A stretch of 64,000 nucleotides of DNA, from the NCBI RefSeq assembly GCF_030463565.1, contig NC_134648.1, positions 13,371,806 through 13,435,805 on the forward strand, given 5' to 3'. This document shows positions 60,901 to 64,000 of the stretch, piece by piece. Positions within the stretch are counted from its first letter, which is position 1. Each line of letters begins with the position of its first letter. Source of the DNA: Pelecanus crispus. Taxonomy: Eukaryota; Chordata; Aves; Pelecaniformes; Pelecanidae. The position numbers were made by a program, and so were the translations under genes. Below the pieces are notes generated by a model. The model saw nothing but the letters and a program-made list of their open reading frames with translations, was not told where the DNA came from and made no database searches.

Positions 60901-62370
60901 TGCTGTGACTTAGTTTTTAAACTAGTTTCAAAGTTTGCCAGTATTTCAGCTATACCTGCCATTTCTGAAACCATGTTCCCCAATTACTTACATACTTTTG
61001 TCTGACTTCTAACTTCAGAAAAAAGTGAAATCACAGATGAAACTGAAACACCTACATCAATATAACTATGAACAAGCCATACAGAAAGCACCATACTCAA
61101 ACTATTCCAGATTAAGAGGATGGAAAAGTTGGAAAGGAGACCAAGGAACATTTTTCTGTAATGGCTTTTTTTTTAAATCTAATTTTGGATACAAGCAAAC
61201 AAATAAATGTGCTGCGGCATATTTAAGTCAAAGGTGTCTTTCTGTACAGGTCTGAGTGGAAAAAAAATTCAGGACAGTTGGAGAAGCTCTTTTGTTAAAA
61301 AAAACAAACCAAAACCAAACCAAACAAAAAACCCCCACCAAAACCGAAAAAGAAACTATCCCCCTACACATACTGCTTATCTGTGCTTAGCTTTTCTAGC
61401 CAGTTAAAGATGGCCAGAGCCAAGGCCTTGCCTGTTCCCCTGTGGCATCCCACCCCCTTGCTCCAAAACACGAATGCGCAGAGAAACAGCTTGCTTTGCC
61501 GCCTCCGTACTCAGGTCCGAGGTCTGGGTGGTCGCAAGGGCATGTGAAGGACTCCCGCAGCTTCACTCTTTCATGCCTTGCAGTCTAAGTCATAACCAGG
61601 TGTTTTTCCCCTTCCTGACATACTGAATTTGCTTTCAAAGCCAAGTCAGACTGGTATTTTCCCCTCAAATTTCTGCAAAATCTTTACCTGTTATTTCAGT
61701 GCATCAGCTGCTTCTCATCTTCCAAGAGCCCACTGTCAGCTCCTGGGGATCTTTTCACACCAGCTACCACATGAAGGACACATCTTTCAGAAAACTACAT
61801 ATCACAAGTTTAATTATCACTGCTACCCTCCATAAGCCTTGGAGATCCAAGATAATTGTACAATAAAAAGGGTAGCATGACACTTGGCTACAATACGATA
61901 TGTCATTAATTGATACCTTGAAGTAATCATATACTGCAATAAACAGGACGATTCTGTGAATCAACAAGGTATCATGGTACAAGCTGTGACTGAACCAGAC
62001 GTCTGTAAGTCACAGAGTGAACTCCGTTCTCCATTAGGTCAGTGACTGTCCCAGAGGCGCTGGGCCAAATCTTGACACAAGCTATTTGTAAGTGTCAAGG
62101 AACCATTCAAAGACACCTGAGTGTCTGACACCCTTGAGAAAGAGGCCCAGCCACCAAGAGAGGAAAGAAAGGAGACAGTAAAAAAAAAAAAAAAGGGGGG
62201 GGGGGGTGTGTGACATGACATGACATGACAACAGAGAGACACAATGAAGTATCAAAACTGAAAATAAATCCAATTTCCTCACAAGTTTCAAGTGGAAGGA
62301 CTGACCTGATACTGGTTATTTTATTTTCATGACATTAAACAGCAGAATGACTTCATTTTGCCCTCAACTG

Positions 62371-62411
<41 letters not shown>

Positions 62412-63646
62412 ATGTGTCCAGCCCTCACTTCCAACAGACAACCAACAGTTAACAAAAATAGAGTTTTGCATTGTTCTGTGGATATTCTGAAAGCATTTCC
62501 TGTGCCAAGACTTTCTGATGATTTCTTCAGAACAGCTTAGGAAAGCCTGCCAAGAAAGCCTTTGTTTCTCTCCTCACCAAGAAGCCAAGAAATCAAAGAT
62601 GAAAAAAATTCTGTCAGGTAAATGTCAATTTTAAATAGCTCTCTAGGTAAGCTCTGTTGTGACCCCTTAGGTAGTTGTGATATTTATACTTGCCATGAAA
62701 GAAATGCAGTTTTTAAAGCCATTCCTAAACTGGTAATCCACCCACTGGAAATCTGAAGAAACTGAAGATTGACAGAAGTTTGCTAACAATATAAAGGCCA
62801 GCATGACTTCTTGTGTTTGAGTACAGGTAAATAAGTTGTCAGTCACGTAGCCTGCTAAACAGGACAAGAAGCGAGAGAGCTCTGGAGCTCTTCTACACCT
62901 TCTTGCCCTGTTGAAGTGGGGCAACATAGAAGACCTTTCAACCGGAGCAATACCTTTGTCCAGGCCCCCTTGTTTGAATACGGAGGTTATCATCAGCACA
63001 ACTTATATTCGCTACAACATAACTGAAACTAGAAAAAAGCATTTTCAAAGATTGAAGAATTGTCACCAGTTTAAGAACTGATCAGTGTGTCGCAGCTATT
63101 TTGTCAGCTAACAAGCAGTTGATACTAGTATAAAAAAGGCTGTATTTCAAGTCAAAGCACACTTCTTTCACTTTCTAAAAACAAACTCTCCCAACAAGCA
63201 ACTCATTCATAGTACTGCAACAATTACAACAATCTGGACAGTAGCACAATTTCTCTTTTGCAAAAATAAGCTCATATTAAAGAACCCTTATAAGTAATTT
63301 ACCTAATTTTCCCCTGCTCATTATCCATCAGGTAAAGAAATTTCAGTACAAGTTGCATATTTTCTAATTACGCAATAAATTGTTCTACTTTAAAACAGTA
63401 GTTCTCTATAGTTCTTACCTGTTTGAGTACGTCTAATATGAGCTCATTAAAGACTTCATTGATTGCCATGGACACTGTCTGTCGGTCCATCCCTTTACTA
63501 AACTGCCCACTTCCAATGAGATCAATCAGCTCCCATGCAGAAAGACCTTCTCGACTGGTGTTGAGGGCAATCTTGTAATGGTCAAACTGCTCTTGCTGCC
63601 AGCCTGCTCCCATTGCTTCGGTGAGTTTTTTAAGTAAATATTCAAT
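48853..63646 (-). CDS. SWAP70: SWAP70 coding region, nine exons, partial at 5' end
   Basis: SWAP-70 is a PIP3-binding, Rac-associated, actin-binding signalling protein of cytoplasm, membrane ruffles and, in B cells, nucleus. The coding parts, read on the minus strand, are 63646-63419, 60213-60067, 59787-59679, 58802-58621, 54242-54135, 52572-52406, 51593-51395, 49818-49722 and 48962-48853. They total 1347 bp and give 448 residues plus stop, with every junction in matching phase and GT-AG. Adding the roughly 138 residues missing upstream gives about 586, against 585 in human as I recall it. The layout is: pre-PH segment (window residues 1-72), PH domain (about 73-168), coiled coil (about 178-400) and tail. 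Identity to mammalian SWAP70 is high throughout, including the tail [19 protein letters not shown]. The paralogue DEF6 is less similar in this tail. No damage is seen; the gene looks functional. Exons encoding the EF-hand-like N-terminus and the promoter lie right of the window. Confidence 0.97.
48963..49721 (-). other. SWAP70: SWAP70 last intron (759 bp)
   Basis: Unique sequence with strong flanking splice sites (GTAAGT donor, TGTCTTCCAG acceptor). Nothing else is seen. Confidence 0.85.
49722..49818 (-). CDS. SWAP70: SWAP70 exon: end of coiled coil
   Basis: This 97-bp exon encodes 32 residues plus one base, from [20 protein letters not shown] to GLIRLIEP, ending in phase 1. The [20 protein letters not shown] stretch is essentially the mammalian sequence and leads into the C-terminal actin-binding region. 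The acceptor is CTTATTTCAG and the donor is CCAG/GTAAGT. Confidence 0.96.
49819..51394 (-). other. SWAP70: SWAP70 intron (1576 bp)
   Basis: It contains a C19 run on the plus strand at 50789-50807 and otherwise unique AT-rich sequence. No nested gene is seen. Confidence 0.85.
50789..50807 (+). repeat. Poly-C run, C19
   Basis: Nineteen uninterrupted C on the plus strand, therefore G19 in the SWAP70 pre-mRNA, within an intron. RNA quadruplex formation is possible. Confidence 0.9.
51395..51593 (-). CDS. SWAP70: SWAP70 exon: coiled coil, third segment
   Basis: This 199-bp exon completes the split arginine codon and adds 66 residues, from [20 protein letters not shown] to [10 protein letters not shown], ending in phase 0. 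It is a glutamine- and glutamate-rich coiled coil. A QQQQ stretch follows WHL. The acceptor is ATTGCAG and the donor is GAG/GTGGGC. Read-through into the intron would meet a stop after about 19 more residues. Confidence 0.96.
51594..52405 (-). other. SWAP70: SWAP70 intron (812 bp) with T/A palindrome
   Basis: It contains a homopolymer palindrome at 51684-51719 (CTTTCC, T11, A14, GAAAG). The rest is AT-rich and unremarkable. Confidence 0.85.
52406..52572 (-). CDS. SWAP70: SWAP70 exon: coiled coil, second segment
   Basis: This 167-bp exon encodes 55 residues plus two bases, from [20 protein letters not shown] to [12 protein letters not shown], ending in phase 2. It is among the most conserved parts of the protein and diagnostic for SWAP70. 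The codon split at its end is completed as arginine by the next exon. The acceptor is TGCTGCTAG and the donor is AG/GTATTG. Confidence 0.97.
52573..54134 (-). other. SWAP70: SWAP70 intron (1562 bp)
   Basis: Unique sequence. A slightly GC-richer patch near 53110-53240 carries short chance frames. A short TG repeat lies near 53681. No gene is seen. Confidence 0.85.
54135..54242 (-). CDS. SWAP70: SWAP70 exon: coiled coil, first segment
   Basis: This 108-bp exon encodes 36 residues from [20 protein letters not shown] to LELEREKM, phase 0 at both ends. It is heptad-compatible and rich in E, K and A. The mammalian equivalent starts KLEEAASRAAEEE, so it is well conserved with small changes. The acceptor TTCTCTTCCAG has a long pyrimidine tract and the donor is ATG/GTGAGT. 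Confidence 0.96.
54243..58620 (-). other. SWAP70: Longest SWAP70 intron here (4378 bp), hosts solo LTR
   Basis: Apart from the LTR insertion at 54794-55362 it is unique AT-rich sequence. The acceptor side has a long pyrimidine tract (a plus-strand purine run at 54244-54290) that should make a strong 3' splice site. Open frames up to about 100 codons (for example at 56250-56564) look like chance. Confidence 0.85.
54794..55362 (-). mobile_element. Solo LTR of an avian endogenous retrovirus
   Basis: A 569-bp element begins TGTCGTGGTTT and ends AAACCAGGACA on the plus strand, so the termini are inverted TG...CA with one mismatch. It is flanked by a perfect 5-bp duplication AAGGT (54789-54793 and 55363-55367). 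No internal retroviral genes are present, which fits recombination between two LTRs. Sense is the minus strand: a CRE palindrome TGACGTCA (55121-55114), then a TATA-like TATAGA (55106-55101), then ATTAAA (54930-54925), in the order U3, R, U5. An AT-rich ATA/ATG repeat lies at about 54950-55000. I recognise the type as widespread in bird genomes. The 5-bp duplication leans toward an ERVL or ERV1 lineage rather than ERVK, but the class is not settled. Confidence 0.93.
58621..58802 (-). CDS. SWAP70: SWAP70 exon: PH-coiled coil junction
   Basis: This 182-bp exon completes a split alanine codon and adds 60 residues, from [20 protein letters not shown] to [10 protein letters not shown], ending in phase 0. 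The [10 protein letters not shown] linker separates the PH domain from the start of the coiled coil. The basic run [10 protein letters not shown] matches the region proposed as a nuclear localisation signal in mammals (from memory). The acceptor is CTTTTCCAG and the donor is AAG/GTGGGA. Confidence 0.96.
58803..59678 (-). other. SWAP70: SWAP70 intron (876 bp)
   Basis: AT-rich, with a short TTCCAATATT-type local repeat near 59067-59105. No gene or mobile element is seen. Confidence 0.85.
59679..59787 (-). CDS. SWAP70: SWAP70 exon: second half of PH domain
   Basis: This 109-bp exon encodes 36 residues plus one base, from [16 protein letters not shown] to [10 protein letters not shown], ending in phase 1. 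It completes the PH domain with the C-terminal helix carrying the conserved tryptophan (QEWIQ). The lysine-rich KKKK stretch before it matches the mammalian sequence. The acceptor is CATTCTAG and the donor is CAAG/GTGAGG. Confidence 0.95.
59788..60066 (-). other. SWAP70: Very short SWAP70 intron (279 bp)
   Basis: The shortest intron of the gene here. Its donor side on the minus strand is GT followed by a long A run (T14 on the plus strand at 60051-60064). Nothing else is seen in it. Confidence 0.9.
60067..60213 (-). CDS. SWAP70: SWAP70 exon: first half of PH domain
   Basis: This 147-bp exon encodes 49 residues from [20 protein letters not shown] to [12 protein letters not shown], phase 0 at both ends. 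It supplies the first strands of the PH domain, including the basic KKGHKRKNW loop that in this family contacts the phosphoinositide head group. The acceptor is CTTTTTACAG. The donor is GAG/GTAAAA followed by a run of A, weaker than the usual GTAAGT, and the following intron is very short. Confidence 0.96.
62180..62230 (+). repeat. A15-G12-TG tract and (TGACA)4
   Basis: An A15 run (62180-62194), a G12 run (62195-62206), two TG units and four perfect TGACA pentamers (62211-62230) lie end to end. It is a compound microsatellite within a SWAP70 intron and is likely length-variable. Confidence 0.9.
62375..62410 (+). repeat. (TG)18 microsatellite
   Basis: Thirty-six bases of uninterrupted TG/CA dinucleotide within the 3205-bp SWAP70 intron. 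It is a typical polymorphic marker type and could adopt Z-DNA. Confidence 0.95.
63419..63646 (-). CDS. SWAP70: SWAP70 exon (probable exon 4): pre-PH region
   Basis: This 228-bp exon encodes 76 residues beginning [16 protein letters not shown] and ending [10 protein letters not shown]. The acceptor is TTTTTCTGTACAG and the donor is CAG/GTAAGA, both good; phase is 0 at both ends. The segment lies between the EF-hand-like N-terminus and the PH domain. It contains the near-invariant stretch [20 protein letters not shown]. The sequence [19 protein letters not shown] is the most diverged part relative to mammals. An upstream in-frame methionine is not needed because this is an internal exon. Confidence 0.96.
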
Positions 63647-64000
63647 CTGTACAGAAAAACAAACGTAAATAAATCATTTTCAGCAGGCATGGAAATGAAG
63701 TGTTTTAGAGCTGTAAGTGAAGTTTCTCTAGAGACTATCATTACAGCTAGATTCCTGCGTTCACATGTAGGCCACTAAACATAGGTGGTTTAATTAGCAA
63801 AGATTTTAGGCTCCTGACTCAGTTGAACTTTTGACTGCCAAGCCCATCCTGCAGCTACTCTCTTCATAGTAAAGAAACAAAGAATTGAGCCTGGCATCCT
63901 CTTTTAACGTTTCAGATTCCTATGGAACACATGGGACCTTCCCTGCAACAGCTTCCAAACTGTGATGACTGAAGTGTGAGAAAGCAAGAAGTTTAAAAAA
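63647..64000 (-). other. SWAP70: SWAP70 intron, cut by window edge
   Basis: Intronic sequence upstream of the first exon seen. It has the acceptor pyrimidine tract at its left end and no other feature. The three or so upstream exons lie outside. Confidence 0.85.

Larger units (their letters stand above)
60214..63418 (-). other. SWAP70: SWAP70 intron (3205 bp) with simple repeats
   Basis: The intron contains A/C-rich simple sequence near 61300-61345, an A15-G12-TG tract leading into four TGACA units, and a long TG dinucleotide repeat. No nested gene or recognisable mobile element is evident. Confidence 0.85.

Noticed and set aside
62211..62230. TGACA pentamers as a regulatory array (AP-1/TALE-like)
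   Set aside because: Four perfect units next to A, G and TG runs are better explained as a compound microsatellite.
1..64000. CRISPR arrays, operons, prophage, toxin-antitoxin or other prokaryotic systems
   Set aside because: The DNA is a vertebrate genome with spliced exons and CR1 elements. No direct-repeat array with regular spacers and no dense gene packing is present.

Overview
This window is avian nuclear DNA. The evidence is a CR1-type LINE running in from the left edge, two short CR1 3' tails, a solo LTR of a type I recognise as common in bird genomes, spliced genes with short introns, and many long homopolymer runs. There is no prokaryotic, plasmid or phage organisation. I cannot name the species. 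Gene comparisons are from memory, because no search could be run.

The one gene I can identify firmly is SWAP70 (switch-associated protein 70) on the minus strand. Nine coding exons lie between 63646 and 48853. They join with consistent splice phases into 448 residues and a stop codon. This covers the region before the PH domain, the PH domain, the long coiled coil and the C-terminal tail. About 138 N-terminal residues and the promoter lie beyond the right edge. If the bird gene follows the 12-exon human layout as I remember it, these are exons 4 to 12. A 3' UTR of about 2 kb ends at an AATAAA signal at 46890-46885. The intron at 58620-54243 holds a 569-bp solo LTR flanked by a perfect 5-bp target duplication.

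Left of SWAP70, positions 1 to about 46860 contain no coding gene I can recognise. From left to right this stretch holds: a broken CR1 LINE (1-2534); a long AT-leaning non-coding stretch with microsatellites, small tandem duplications and ancient MIR-like fragments (2535-41080); a GC-rich, CpG-rich island (about 41085-41900) with possible splice donors in both directions; two CR1 3' tails (43951 and 44631); and a G/C-homopolymer block (44990-45190) with a strong CTCF-like motif and a long inverted repeat. Two segments on the plus strand (34878-34966 and 38746-38908) look like internal exons by their splice signals but match no protein I know. They and the CpG island are the best candidates for an unannotated transcript, possibly a lncRNA. 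In vertebrates the neighbour convergent with SWAP70 is SBF2; I searched for its terminal PH-domain exons and did not find them here.

I see no evidence of a new multi-gene system. The more interesting points are regulatory: the orphan CpG island downstream of SWAP70, the exon-like segments, the CTCF/G-tract/hairpin block, and an intronic LTR whose CRE, TATA-like and poly(A) signals lie in the SWAP70 sense direction.
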